Assembly: GCF_000974485.1 (NCBI RefSeq)
Contig: NZ_BBOM01000006.1
Coordinates: 496,001 to 560,000 of the forward strand
Source: Streptomyces sp. NBRC 109706
GTDB lineage: Bacteria; Actinomycetota; Actinomycetes; Streptomycetales; Streptomycetaceae
Reading direction: 5' to 3'
Length of the DNA: 64,000 nt
In this document: in pieces, positions 36,684 through 44,977 of the stretch
Numbering within the stretch: the first letter of the stretch is position 1
Layout: the number at the start of each line of letters is the position of its first letter
Made by a program: the position numbers and the translations under genes
Notes under the pieces: model-generated
Seen by the model: the letters and a program-made list of their open reading frames with translations, nothing else
Databases searched by the model: none
Told to the model about the DNA's origin: nothing

Positions 36684-37115
36684 TCAGGGCGTCCGCTCCG
36701 GCTCGCCGAGTGGGGGGACGCTCAGCAGGACGCGGTAGGAGTGCACCTCGTCGGGCTCGCCGACGCGGCGGCGTTCGGCTTCGACCCAGGCGTGGGCGGC
36801 GAAGGGCGGGGTGCGGACTCCGCTGCACCACGTCGGCCACACGCCGCGCATCCGGCACAGCAGCACCGTGGCCAGGGAGCGCTGGAGGCAGTACGTGCCG
36901 GCGCAGCGGGTGGAGGTCGTCGTCACATGGCTCCGGGCACGCAGTGTCTCCTCGTGGGTCGCGGGGGTCGCGCGGTTCCGTAGAACGCGCAGGACGGCGA
37001 CGATCCGCCTGGGGGGCTGGCGTGCCAGCAGCCGTGCCGCGAGCACCACCAGGTGGACGGGGACGCGGCGGAGCAGGGACGGGCGTTCGCCGGAGATGTC
37101 CAGGATCTGGCTCAC
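36684..37115 (-). CDS. lasso peptide B2 protease
   Basis: A 143-residue transglutaminase-like cysteine protease. The segment GTYCLQRSLATVLLCRMRG near residue 72 holds the nucleophile Cys, AHAWVEAE near residue 108 the His, and EPDEVHSYRVLL near residue 120 a likely acidic partner, as in LarD/McjB-type leader proteases. It removes the leader from the precursor while the cyclase works. It starts at GTG 37115, overlapping the B1 stop as GTGA. It is the last gene of the four-gene operon; no transporter follows within the 202 bases before the convergent phosphatase gene. Confidence 0.88.
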   Translation of the reverse strand: MSQILDISGERPSLLRRVPVHLVVLAARLLARQPPRRIVAVLRVLRNRATPATHEETLRARSHVTTTSTRCAGTYCLQRSLATVLLCRMRGVWPTWCSGVRTPPFAAHAWVEAERRRVGEPDEVHSYRVLLSVPPLGEPERTP

Positions 37116-37387
37116 GACGCGTTCCCCGCCTCGATCAGCCGGGCGCGGGTGAGCTGGTCCACGAGCGTGCGGATGTCCTCGGCCGCCCGGTCCGCGGTGA
37201 CGGGCTGTTTCCGGGAGAGTTCCGCGGCGATCCGTTCCACCGCGGCGCCGCCGAGCAGGCCGCGGACGATGGCGGCGCCGGTGGCGTTGAGCTGCCAGTA
37301 ACGGCCGCGGCGGCTGTCCAGGAGGACCAGGCCGTCCTCGGTGTCGCAGCTGACGACATCAGGACTCAGTCGCGGGCTCGGGCTCAT
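37112..37387 (-). CDS. lasso peptide B1 (RRE, PqqD-like) leader-binding protein
   Basis: A 91-residue PqqD-like RiPP recognition element. DGLVLLDSRRGRYWQLN (residues 18-34) and GAAIVRGLLGG form the winged-helix core that grips the leader peptide, and the helical AAVERIAAELS end completes it. It presents the precursor to the B2 protease. It overlaps the cyclase gene by 29 bases and the B2 gene by four, so all are coupled. ATG 37387 was chosen as the only start giving a complete fold. Confidence 0.88.
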   Translation of the reverse strand: MSPSPRLSPDVVSCDTEDGLVLLDSRRGRYWQLNATGAAIVRGLLGGAAVERIAAELSRKQPVTADRAAEDIRTLVDQLTRARLIEAGNAS

Positions 37388-39218
37388 GGGTGTGCTCCTC
37401 CAGGTAGCGCGGGGCGGGGTGCCGTTCGAGGGCGCGCAGCCAGGATTCGAGGGTTACCGAGGCCTCGGCGGGGGGACCCTCGTGGGCGGGCAGCGTGCCG
37501 GGGCTGAGCCAGGCGCGGGCCAGGGCGCGTGGCTCGGCCAGCCCGGCGGCGACCAGACGCGAGTCCTCCAGCCAGCCGGCGAGGGTGCGCCGGTGAACCC
37601 GCATGCCCCGATGCCACTCCGGGGTGGCGTTTCCCTTCGTGGTGCGGTCCAGCAGTGGCTGCGGGACGATCCCGCGCATGGCGGTGGCCAGCAGCGGCTT
37701 GTACGCCCAGGGGGTCGTGGCCTCGTGCGGTCGCACCCGCAGGCAGGCTTCGAGGATGGCGTCGTCGCAGAAGGGCATGTCCAGCGCGATGCCCAGGCGG
37801 TCGTAGAGCAAGGCGACCCGTCCGGACTGCTGGGCCATGTACAGCCACAGGTGCCTCCCGCGGGTGTCCGCCAGCGGCTGGGTGCGGGTGGCCGCCTCGC
37901 GCAGCAGCCCGGCGGTCGACTCCCGTGCCTGGTCCGTGGCCCAGTGCGGGAGGGACATCGCCAGGCCCCAGCCGAGCCTGACATCGCCGGCCGGTCCGCG
38001 GTCCCCCGTGACGCGTCCGGCCTCGGCGGTGAGCCAGGCCCCGAACGGGCGCCGGTCGGCCAGTGCCCGGACCGTGGCCGTGCGGGGCCAACGCTCCTTG
38101 GCGGCGTAGGCGGCCAACTGGCGTGTCGCGCGCCGCGGTTCGCGCCGCAGCAGATCGTGCAGGTACGAGGGCGGCGGGATCACCAGCTGGTCCCCGCCCT
38201 GTCCGCACAGCCGCCGCGTCACCCCGTACGCGTGCGCCACACCGGCCAGATGCTCCTGCTGGGCCCGGTCGCGGATGCCCAGCGTCGGCTCGTCCTCCGG
38301 CTCGCCTTCGTCGAGGCCGGTGTAGTACGAGGGCAGCTCGGTGGCATCGAAGACCAGGTGTGGGGTGTCGGACGGGAGCCCGGCGGCGGCGCGGCGCGCG
38401 TAGGCGACGTCCTCGTCACCCGGCGCACCCGGGTCCAGTGTCAGGGTCACCAGCTCCGCGCCCGCCTCCGCGGCCAGGAAGCACAGCGAGGTCGAGTCCA
38501 TACCGCCGGAGAGGTCGGCAGCCCACCGCCGGCCGGGCGCCACCCGTGCGCGCACCGCCGCGCGCAGGGCCTCTCGAAGGCCCTCCGCGCCCTCGGCGAG
38601 GGGGAGTTCGGACTCCGGGGGCTGCCACCAGCGGCGTTCGGCGGCTTCGCCCGCGCGTTCCAGCAGGACGGCCTGCCCCGGGGGTACGGCCCGGACGCCC
38701 TCGAAGAACGACGCCTGATCGAGAGGGAACGGAGGCGTTGCCACCGAGACGAGCCGCGAGGCCACCTGGCGGAGGTCCACCGCGGCCCCGGTGAACCGGG
38801 CGAGGGTACGGGCGCGGTCCGCGACGACGGTGACGCCGTCCACCTCGGCGCGGTGGAGCCGCCGGCTGCCGGACGCCGTACCCCGGGCGTACACCCGGCC
38901 CGCCACCGAGGCGAGCAGGAAGTGGTCGCCCGCGCTCCCCCGGACGGCCGTCTCCACATCGGAGACGGCGCGTACGGCCCGTGCGCGCCCGCGCAGTCGC
39001 TCGGTGTCCAGCGTGCTGACCCCCAGGACGGCGAGCCGCACGTCACCCGCCTCGGCGAGGCGTGCCGCGGATGCGTCCCAGCAACCGGCCAGCCAGGGAC
39101 GTCCGGAGGCGTGCCGGACCACCTGGCAGCCGGTGTTCCGGACGCGCTCGAAGACGGCGGACGCCGCCTCGTGGTCCGGAAGGACCACGAACCAGCGTCC
39201 GCCCACGGAATGACCCAT
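37359..39218 (-). CDS. lasso peptide cyclase (asparagine synthetase-like, C protein)
   Basis: A 619-residue cyclase. The N-terminal part (about 1-190) resembles the glutaminase domain but lacks Cys2 (the protein begins MGHSVGGRW), as expected of lasso cyclases. The synthetase domain has the ATP-binding loop ADLSGGMDSTSL near residue 243 and CGQGGDQLVIPP near residue 335. It adenylates the core Asp side chain and joins it to the N-terminal Gly. Its ATG lies four bases after the precursor stop, giving coupled translation. Its 3' end overlaps the B1 gene. Confidence 0.92.
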   Translation of the reverse strand: MGHSVGGRWFVVLPDHEAASAVFERVRNTGCQVVRHASGRPWLAGCWDASAARLAEAGDVRLAVLGVSTLDTERLRGRARAVRAVSDVETAVRGSAGDHFLLASVAGRVYARGTASGSRRLHRAEVDGVTVVADRARTLARFTGAAVDLRQVASRLVSVATPPFPLDQASFFEGVRAVPPGQAVLLERAGEAAERRWWQPPESELPLAEGAEGLREALRAAVRARVAPGRRWAADLSGGMDSTSLCFLAAEAGAELVTLTLDPGAPGDEDVAYARRAAAGLPSDTPHLVFDATELPSYYTGLDEGEPEDEPTLGIRDRAQQEHLAGVAHAYGVTRRLCGQGGDQLVIPPPSYLHDLLRREPRRATRQLAAYAAKERWPRTATVRALADRRPFGAWLTAEAGRVTGDRGPAGDVRLGWGLAMSLPHWATDQARESTAGLLREAATRTQPLADTRGRHLWLYMAQQSGRVALLYDRLGIALDMPFCDDAILEACLRVRPHEATTPWAYKPLLATAMRGIVPQPLLDRTTKGNATPEWHRGMRVHRRTLAGWLEDSRLVAAGLAEPRALARAWLSPGTLPAHEGPPAEASVTLESWLRALERHPAPRYLEEHTHEPEPATES

Positions 39219-39222
39219 CAGG

Positions 39223-39360
39223 TCAGACGAGGGGGCGGAACCCGGAGAAGTCCCACCAGTGGCCGATCCCGCCCTGAGTCATCTCGGTGTAGCCGCCGGC
39301 CTCGGCCAGCACCGGGGCCTCGTAGACCTCGGTCTCCTCGATCTCCAGCTCTCGTTCCAT
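39223..39360 (-). CDS. lasso peptide precursor (A), 45 residues
   Basis: The gene codes 45 residues and is preceded by AAGGAAGG. Its leader has the conserved actinobacterial pattern Y13-x2-P16-x-L18-x3-G22-x-Y24 and a Thr at the penultimate leader position (T28-Q29). Cleavage after Q29 gives the core GGIGHWWDFSGFRPLV (16 residues). Gly1 and Asp8 define an eight-residue ring; the tail is FSGFRPLV. No Cys is present, so it would be a class II lasso peptide held by bulky residues, for example F12 or R13. The cyclase gene starts four bases after the stop. I do not recall a characterised lasso peptide with this core. Confidence 0.88.
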   Translation of the reverse strand: MERELEIEETEVYEAPVLAEAGGYTEMTQGGIGHWWDFSGFRPLV

Positions 39361-39455
39361 GGCATACCTTCCTTCCACGCGACGGGCATGCGCCGGGCGG
39401 TGAGCGGCAGCCGTCCCGCACCGCGCCTGCTGACGACTCAGTGTGAGGGGCGCCG

Positions 39456-39496
39456 CTTTCGTCGAGCTTTCACTATCCGCAGGAACGCACTTTCAC
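39456..39496 (-). promoter_or_regulatory. CTTTC repeats upstream of the lasso operon
   Basis: CTTTCG at 39456, CTTTCAC at 39467 and CTTTCAC at 39490 (plus strand), with start distances 11 and 23 bp, lie about 100-135 bp before the precursor start. Same-face direct repeats fit an activator-binding site, for example SARP-type, for the lasso operon. No clear -10 or -35 element can be assigned. Confidence 0.35.
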
Positions 39497-39533
39497 CAGG
39501 ACAGCCTTGGAGGTCGCGCAGCTGGGCGGGCGC

Positions 39534-39742
39534 TCATGGGCGTCGCTCGGGGCGCTCGTCCCAGCGGCGGGTGGTCCAGGCTTGGCGGATCAGGCTACGG
39601 ATGGTGATGATCGTGTCCGCGAGGTCGAAGAAGGCGTTCCGCCAGGCGTGCATGCGTGCGTGCGCTCGCCACGCCACCGCTGGCTCGGCGCCTTCTCTCC
39701 CTTGTGCGCGATGCGGCCGTGCACATCGCGGGCGGCGAGTCG
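39534..39742 (-). pseudogene. decayed IS5-type transposase, C-terminal remnant
   Basis: Two frames together read as the end of an IS5-family transposase. The first (39742 downwards) has RDVHGRIAHKGEKAP and QRWRGERTHA. The second has HAWRNAFFDLADTIITIRSL and AWTTRRWDERPERRP before TGA at 39534. A frameshift sits in ACGCACGCATGCACGC (about 39646-39661), apparently an 8-bp duplication. From memory of the family, a stretch between AWRNA and FFDLA is also missing, implying a deletion. No N-terminal part or inverted repeats were seen, so this is a fossil. It lies between the lasso operon and the pirin gene. Confidence 0.75.
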
Positions 39743-39777
39743 TGGCGGTTCGCCCCGCCTATCACTGAGCGGTGGTC

Positions 39778-40758
39778 TCAGCCCTGCGCCGGCCCCTCCG
39801 CGTTCATGCCGTGGACGGTGGGAACGGTGCCGAGGCGGCCCTTTTGGAAGTCCTCGAAGGCTTGTTGGAGTTCGTCGCGGGTGTTCATGACGAAGGGGCC
39901 GTAGTGGGCCATGGGTTCGCGGATGGGTTGGCCGCCGAGGAGGATGACGTCGAGGTCGGGGGTGTGGGCGTCCTGTTGGTCGTCGGCGCGGATGGTGATC
40001 GAGTTGCCCTTGCCGTAGACGGCGGTCTGGCCGGTGTGGATGGGGCGACGGTCGGGGCCTGCGGTGCCGCGGCCGGCGAGGGTGTAGGCGAGGGCGTTGA
40101 AGTCCTCGCGCCAGGGGAGGGTGAGTTCGGCGCCGGGGGCGAGGGTGGCGTGGATGAGGGTGATGGGGGTGTGGGTGGCGCCGGGGCCGGCGTGGCCGTC
40201 GAGTTCGCCGGCGATGACGCGGAGCAGCGCGCCGCCGTCGGGGCTCGTGAGCAGGCCGACGCTGGTGCTGCGGAGGTCCTGGTACTTGGGGGCCATCATC
40301 TTGTCCCTGGCCGGCAGGTTGACCCACAGCTGGATGCCGTGGAAGAGGCCGCCGGACATGACCAGGGACTCGGGCGGCGCCTCGATGTGCAGCAGTCCGG
40401 AGCCGGCGGTCATCCACTGGGTGTCGCCGTTGGTGATGGTCCCGCCGCCGCCGTGGCTGTCCTGGTGGTCGAATATCCCGTCGATGATGTAGGTGACGGT
40501 CTCGAAGCCGCGGTGCGGATGCCAAGGGGTCCCCTTGGGCTCACCCGGGGCGTATTCCACCTCGCCCATCTGGTCCATCATGATGAACGGGTCGAGGTGG
40601 CGGTAGTTGATGCCGGCGAAGGCGCGGCGGACGGGGAAGCCCTCGCCCTCGTAGCCGGTGGGGGCGGTCGTCACGGCGAGCACGGGGCGCGCCACGGCGC
40701 CGGCGGGGGCGGCCACGCGAGGCAGGGCCAGGGTGTTCTCGACGGTGATGGCAGGCAT
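39778..40758 (-). CDS. pirin family protein
   Basis: A 326-residue double cupin. The metal site is PWHPHRGFETVTYIIDG near residue 78-94 (His and Glu ligands), with HLDPFIMMDQMGEVEY before it and AGSGLLHIEAPPE at 120-132 in the N-cupin. The C-cupin (about 180-300) is degenerate. Pirins are iron proteins, some with quercetinase activity or roles in central metabolism. ATG 40758 has GGAGG nine bases upstream. An AT-rich palindrome about 52 bp upstream is a likely operator. Confidence 0.9.
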   Translation of the reverse strand: MPAITVENTLALPRVAAPAGAVARPVLAVTTAPTGYEGEGFPVRRAFAGINYRHLDPFIMMDQMGEVEYAPGEPKGTPWHPHRGFETVTYIIDGIFDHQDSHGGGGTITNGDTQWMTAGSGLLHIEAPPESLVMSGGLFHGIQLWVNLPARDKMMAPKYQDLRSTSVGLLTSPDGGALLRVIAGELDGHAGPGATHTPITLIHATLAPGAELTLPWREDFNALAYTLAGRGTAGPDRRPIHTGQTAVYGKGNSITIRADDQQDAHTPDLDVILLGGQPIREPMAHYGPFVMNTRDELQQAFEDFQKGRLGTVPTVHGMNAEGPAQG

Positions 40759-40809
40759 GGCAAACAACCTCCTCGAACGGCGTTCCGGTGGGAACGTGTG
40801 TCCGAGGTT

Positions 40810-40825
40810 AGTTGAATAATCAACT
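40810..40825 (-). promoter_or_regulatory. AGTTGA-ATAA-TCAACT palindrome upstream of pirin gene
   Basis: A perfect six-base inverted repeat with a four-base AT centre, in an otherwise very GC-rich region, lies 52-67 bp ahead of the pirin start codon. Its form (TTGA-N4-TCAA) fits MarR-family repressor sites. No MarR gene is adjacent. Confidence 0.55.
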
Positions 40826-40849
40826 TTAGTCGAGGGGGTGGGCCTCGGC

Positions 40850-41356
40850 TCAGCCGTAGAGTCTGCGCATCGTGTACTCGACCATCTCCTCGACCGACTT
40901 GGCGTCGAGCACCAGCCGGTGCTCGCCCTCCATGTCCAGCGCGAAGCCGTAGCCGCTCGGCAGCAGGTCGAGCACCTCGCCGCCGGTCACCGTGAAGTGG
41001 CGCGACTCCTTGCCCGCGTAGCGGCGCAGCTCCTTGAGCGAGGTGAACAGCGGGATCACCGGCTGCTGGGTGTTGTGGAGCGCCAGGAACCCCGGGTTCT
41101 CGCCGCGCGGGCAGTAGATCTTGGCGGCGAGGAAGGTGTCGTGGAACTCCTCGCTCGACATCGCGCCCGAGGTGTAGGCGCGCAGCGCGTCCGCCAGCGT
41201 CGGGGGCGCCGGCGGCCCGGCCTGGGCCGGGGGCGGTGGCTGCTGTTGCTGCTGCTCGGGGTAGTAGCTCTGGCCGCCGTAGCCAGCGACCGGCTGCTGA
41301 GGCGCACCATAGGGTTGCTGTCCCGGATAGCCGGGCTGCTGGTCGTAGCCATACAT
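40850..41356 (-). CDS. SseB family protein with Gln/Pro-rich N-terminus
   Basis: A 168-residue protein. The first 50 residues are Tyr/Gln/Pro/Gly-rich (GYDQQPGYPGQQPYG, then a run of five glutamines) and probably disordered. The rest matches the SseB N-terminal domain: LADALRAYTSGAMSSEEFHD and VIPLFTSLKELRRYAGKESR, then a DLLPSGYGFALDMEGE strand. Family members are of unknown function (serine-sensitivity enhancer, type III-related homologue). It is divergent from the acyl-CoA dehydrogenase gene. Confidence 0.82.
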   Translation of the reverse strand: MYGYDQQPGYPGQQPYGAPQQPVAGYGGQSYYPEQQQQQPPPPAQAGPPAPPTLADALRAYTSGAMSSEEFHDTFLAAKIYCPRGENPGFLALHNTQQPVIPLFTSLKELRRYAGKESRHFTVTGGEVLDLLPSGYGFALDMEGEHRLVLDAKSVEEMVEYTMRRLYG

Positions 41357-41406
41357 GTCGGAAAGACTACTGACTCACACTTGACCGGTTTCCGCTTGCT
41401 TCTTAT

Positions 41407-41442
41407 TACCAGTGGGTAGCATCATGGCGTTACTTACCGGTA
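41407..41442. promoter_or_regulatory. two TACC...GGTA palindromes ahead of the acyl-CoA dehydrogenase gene
   Basis: TACC-AGTG-GGTA (41407-41418) and TACCGGTA (41435-41442) lie 27-62 bp upstream of the dehydrogenase ATG. Their symmetry and placement between divergent genes suggest operator sites, for example for a TetR-type fatty-acid regulator. The regulator is not in the window. Confidence 0.4.
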
Positions 41443-41468
41443 CCACCGCCAGCTACGGAGTCGTCGTC

Positions 41469-43295
41469 ATGGGGCACTACAAGTCCAATCTCCGCGACAT
41501 CGAGTTCAACCTGTTCGAGGTCCTGGGAAGGGACGCCGTCTATGGCAGCGGCCCGTTCTCGGAGACGGACACCGACACCGCGAGGAGCGTGCTCGCCGAG
41601 ATCACTCGCCTCGCGGAGAACGAGCTTGCCGAGTCCTTCGCCGACGCGGACCGCAATCCGCCGGTGTTCGACCCCACGACCAACACGGCGCCCGTCCCCG
41701 AGACGTTCCGTCGCTCCTACCGCGCCTATATGGACGCCGAGTGGTGGCGGATGGGCATCGGCGAGGAGCTGGGCGGGATGAACGCGCCGCGCTCCCTGGT
41801 GTGGGCCGCCGGCGAGAACGTCCTCGGCTCCAACCCGGCCATCTGGATGTACGCCTCCGGCCCCAGCTTCGGCCGCGTCGTCTACGACGAGGGCACCGAG
41901 GAGCAGCGCAAGATCGCCCGGCTGATGGTGGACCGCGAGTGGTCCTCCACCATGGTCCTCACCGAGCCGGACGCCGGCTCCGATGTGGGCGCCGGGCGCA
42001 CCAAGGCGATCCGCCAGGACGACGGCACCTGGCATATCGAGGGCGTCAAGCGCTTCATCACCTCGGGCGAGCACGACCTCACCGAGAACATCATCCATCT
42101 GGTGCTGGCCCGCCCCGAGGGCCACGGCCCCGGCACCAAGGGCCTCTCCCTCTTCGTGGTGCCCAAGTACGACTTCGACTGGGACACCGGCGAGTTGGGC
42201 GAGCGCAACGGCGTCTACGCCACCAATGTCGAGCACAAGATGGGCCTGAAGGTCTCCAACACCTGCGAGGTCACCTTCGGCGCCAACCATCCGGCCAAGG
42301 GCTGGCTGCTCGGCGAGAAGCACGACGGCATCCGTCAGATGTTCAAGGTCATCGAGCTGGCCCGGATGATGGTGGGCACCAAGGCCATCGCCACCCTCTC
42401 CACCGGCTACCTCAACGCCCTTGAGTACGCCAAGGAGCGGGTGCAGGGCGCGGATCTCACGCAGTTCACCGACAAGACCGCCCCGCGCGTCACGATCACC
42501 CACCACCCGGATGTGCGCCGCTCGTTGATGACGCAGAAGGCGTACGCCGAGGGCATGCGTTCGCTGGTCCTCTACACCGCCAGCGTGCAGGACGAGATCG
42601 TCGTCAAGGAGGCCGCCGGCGAGGACACCAGCGCGGAGAACGCGCTGAACGACCTGCTGCTGCCGATCGTCAAGGGCTATGGCTCGGAGCGCTCGTACCA
42701 GCAGCTGGCCGAGGCCCTGCAGACCCTCGGCGGCTCCGGGTACCTCCAGGAGTACCCGATCGAGCAGTACATCAGGGACGCCAAGATCGACACCCTCTAC
42801 GAGGGCACCACGGCGATCCAGGGCCAGGACTTCTTCTTCCGCAAGATCGTCCGCAACCAGGGCGTGGCGCTCAGCGGGGTCGCCGAGGAGATCAAGAAGT
42901 TCCTCGCCGAGGCCCCGGGCGGCGAGGAGCTGGCCGCCGCCAGGGAGCAGCTGGGGCGCGCGGCGTCCGAGCTTGAGGCCCTGGTCGGCGTTCTCCTCAC
43001 GGAGTTGGCGGCCACCGAGAAGGATGTCCGCTCGCTCTACAAGGTCGGCCTCAACACCACCTCGCTGCTGCTGGTCTCCGGCGATGTGATCGTCGGTTAC
43101 CTGCTGCTGCGCGGTGCCGCGGTCGCGGCGGCCAAGCTGCCCTCGGCCTCGGCCAAGGACATCCCGTTCTACCAGGGCAAGATCGCGGCGGCCCGGCACT
43201 TCGCCGCCACGGTGCTGCCGTCGGTCGCGGTCGCCCGGGGCATCGCCGAGGGCACCGACCTCTCCCTGATGGATCTGGACGAGGCCGCCTTCTGA
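41469..43295 (+). CDS. acyl-CoA dehydrogenase (long, DmdC-like)
   Basis: A 608-residue flavoenzyme of the long acyl-CoA dehydrogenase class. An N-terminal extension ([20 protein letters not shown]) matches the ACDH_N region. [17 protein letters not shown] near residue 163 is the flavin-binding signature, and [18 protein letters not shown] near residue 443 carries the catalytic Glu region. It oxidises acyl-CoA to enoyl-CoA; 3-methylmercaptopropionyl-CoA dehydrogenases belong here but the substrate is not certain. The start has GGAG eight bases upstream. It precedes an M18 peptidase gene but is separated by a strong hairpin. Confidence 0.92.
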   Translation: MGHYKSNLRDIEFNLFEVLGRDAVYGSGPFSETDTDTARSVLAEITRLAENELAESFADADRNPPVFDPTTNTAPVPETFRRSYRAYMDAEWWRMGIGEELGGMNAPRSLVWAAGENVLGSNPAIWMYASGPSFGRVVYDEGTEEQRKIARLMVDREWSSTMVLTEPDAGSDVGAGRTKAIRQDDGTWHIEGVKRFITSGEHDLTENIIHLVLARPEGHGPGTKGLSLFVVPKYDFDWDTGELGERNGVYATNVEHKMGLKVSNTCEVTFGANHPAKGWLLGEKHDGIRQMFKVIELARMMVGTKAIATLSTGYLNALEYAKERVQGADLTQFTDKTAPRVTITHHPDVRRSLMTQKAYAEGMRSLVLYTASVQDEIVVKEAAGEDTSAENALNDLLLPIVKGYGSERSYQQLAEALQTLGGSGYLQEYPIEQYIRDAKIDTLYEGTTAIQGQDFFFRKIVRNQGVALSGVAEEIKKFLAEAPGGEELAAAREQLGRAASELEALVGVLLTELAATEKDVRSLYKVGLNTTSLLLVSGDVIVGYLLLRGAAVAAAKLPSASAKDIPFYQGKIAAARHFAATVLPSVAVARGIAEGTDLSLMDLDEAAF

Positions 43296-43318
43296 GCCGT
43301 CCCGTCCCCCTCCTGGCC

Positions 43319-43354
43319 CGTCGCCCCGCTCCTCCCCCGTGGAGCGGGGCGACG
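43319..43354 (+). terminator. strong hairpin after the acyl-CoA dehydrogenase gene
   Basis: A perfect 14-bp stem (43319-43332 with 43341-43354) around an eight-base loop, 24 bases beyond the stop. It separates this gene from the M18 peptidase gene. Confidence 0.85.
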
Positions 43355-43419
43355 CCCGTCGGGGCCCGTGCGGGGGCGGGGCCGGTGGGCCGGCGCGGGG
43401 CATTCGTATGCTGAGGGAT

Positions 43420-44715
43420 ATGAACGCTCCTTTCGACCGGGCTCACACAGATGAGCTGATGGGCTTCCTGGCGGGTTCCCCCTCCCCGTACCACGCGGTG
43501 GCGAGCGCCGCCCAGCGCCTGGAGAAGGCCGGCTTCCGGCAGGTCGAGGAGGCGGCGCCGTTCGACGGCACGGCCGGGGGCCGCTATCTGGTGCGGGGCG
43601 GCGCGCTGATCGCCTGGTACGTGCCCGAAGGCGCCGCGCCGAGCACGCCGTTCCGCGTGGTGGGAGCGCATACCGACTCCCCCAACCTGCGGATCAAACC
43701 GCATCCGGACGCGGGCACGCTGGGCTGGAAGCAGCTGGCCGTGGAGATCTACGGCGGCACCCTGCTCAACACCTGGCTCGACCGGGACCTCGGCGTCTCA
43801 GGGCGGCTGGTGCTGCGCGACGGCCGGCATGTCCTGGTGCGCGTCGACCGCCCGCTGCTCCGGGTGCCCCAGCTCGCCGTCCATCTGGACCGGCAGGTCA
43901 ACGAGGGCCTGAAGCTGGACCGGCAGCGGCACATGATGCCGATCTGGGGCCTGGGCGGGCCCAGGGAAGGCGAGTTGATCGAGTTCCTGTCCGCCGAGGT
44001 CGGGGTCGCGCCCGGCGAGGTGCTGGGATTCGACCTGATGGCGCACAGCGTGGAGCCGCCGGCCTATCTCGGCCGGGACCGCGAGCTTCTGGCGGCACCC
44101 CGGTTGGACAACCTGCTCTCCGTGCACGCGGCGGTCGCCGCGCTCGGCTCGGTCGCGGGGAGTTCCCCGCGCCATATCCCGGTGGTGGCGGCGTTCGACC
44201 ACGAGGAGACGGGCAGCCAGTCCGACACCGGTGCGGAAAGCCCCCTGCTGGGCTCCGTGTTGGCCCGTTCGGTGCGATCCAGGGGCGGCGGCCTGGAGGA
44301 GGAGGCGCGGGCGCTGGCGGCCTCGTTCTGCCTCTCCTCGGACACCGGCCACGCGGTGCACCCCAACTACCCCGAGCGGCACGATCCCGGGCACCACCCG
44401 ATCGCCGGCGGTGGCCCGATCCTCAAGGTCAACGTCAACCAGCGCTATGCCACGGACGGTGCCGGACGGGCCGTCTTCGCCGCCGCCTGTGAGCGTGCCG
44501 GGGTGCCCTGGCAGTCCTTTGTCTCCAATAACGCGATGCCCTGCGGCACCACCATCGGCCCGATCACCGCGGCCCGCCACGGCATCGCCACGGTGGACAT
44601 CGGCGCGGCCATCCTCTCGATGCACTCGGCGCGTGAACTCTGCGCGGCCAACGACCCGTTCCTGCTGGCCAACGCCATGGCGGCGTTTCTGGGCGAGGGC
44701 GCCGAGGAGAGCTGA
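43420..44715 (+). CDS. M18 family aminopeptidase (aspartyl aminopeptidase type)
   Basis: A 431-residue di-zinc peptidase. GAHTDSPNLRIKP near residue 87 has the first metal His/Asp, ELLAAPRLDNLLSVHAAVAAL near 222 (core residues APRLDN) the bridging Asp, and FDHEETGSQSDTGAESPLL near 262 the catalytic Glu and a metal ligand. M18 enzymes remove acidic N-terminal residues and form large dodecamers in the cytoplasm. ATG 43420 lies four bases after GAGGG; ATG 43408 is possible. It ends in a strong hairpin. Confidence 0.93.
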   Translation: MNAPFDRAHTDELMGFLAGSPSPYHAVASAAQRLEKAGFRQVEEAAPFDGTAGGRYLVRGGALIAWYVPEGAAPSTPFRVVGAHTDSPNLRIKPHPDAGTLGWKQLAVEIYGGTLLNTWLDRDLGVSGRLVLRDGRHVLVRVDRPLLRVPQLAVHLDRQVNEGLKLDRQRHMMPIWGLGGPREGELIEFLSAEVGVAPGEVLGFDLMAHSVEPPAYLGRDRELLAAPRLDNLLSVHAAVAALGSVAGSSPRHIPVVAAFDHEETGSQSDTGAESPLLGSVLARSVRSRGGGLEEEARALAASFCLSSDTGHAVHPNYPERHDPGHHPIAGGGPILKVNVNQRYATDGAGRAVFAAACERAGVPWQSFVSNNAMPCGTTIGPITAARHGIATVDIGAAILSMHSARELCAANDPFLLANAMAAFLGEGAEES

Positions 44716-44724
44716 GCCGCCGCC

Positions 44725-44766
44725 GGCGACGGGGCCCTGTGGCCGTGCTGACGAGGCCCCGTCGCC
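44725..44766 (+). terminator. hairpin after the M18 peptidase gene
   Basis: A perfect 12-bp stem (44725-44736 with 44755-44766) with an 18-base loop, followed by ATTT. It starts nine bases after the stop codon. Confidence 0.8.
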
Positions 44767-44977
44767 ATTTGGTGAAACTCGTGCGCAACGGTGAGGTTAC
44801 GGGGCCGGGGGGTGGCGCACTGCACGGCGTCGCCGCCCGGCCTCCGGCGCACCCCTTCAGTGGCTATGGGCGGCTTGGGCACCCTAGGATTCGTCTCCAG
44901 AAACCATTCACCGGCTACGCCCGCGCGGCGTACCGTGTGAACACCCAGCCAGCGACGAAACCGCCACGAGGGGTCCC

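Noticed and set aside
39259-39768. Plus-strand gene opposite the lasso precursor and IS fossil
   Set aside because: No ribosome site or recognisable domain; both minus-strand signals (precursor with leader motif, transposase end) explain the DNA better.
39778-40525. Minus-strand frame running from the pirin region into the transposase remnant
   Set aside because: Only its last part (below about 39742) has transposase-like sequence; the rest is a shadow of the pirin gene.
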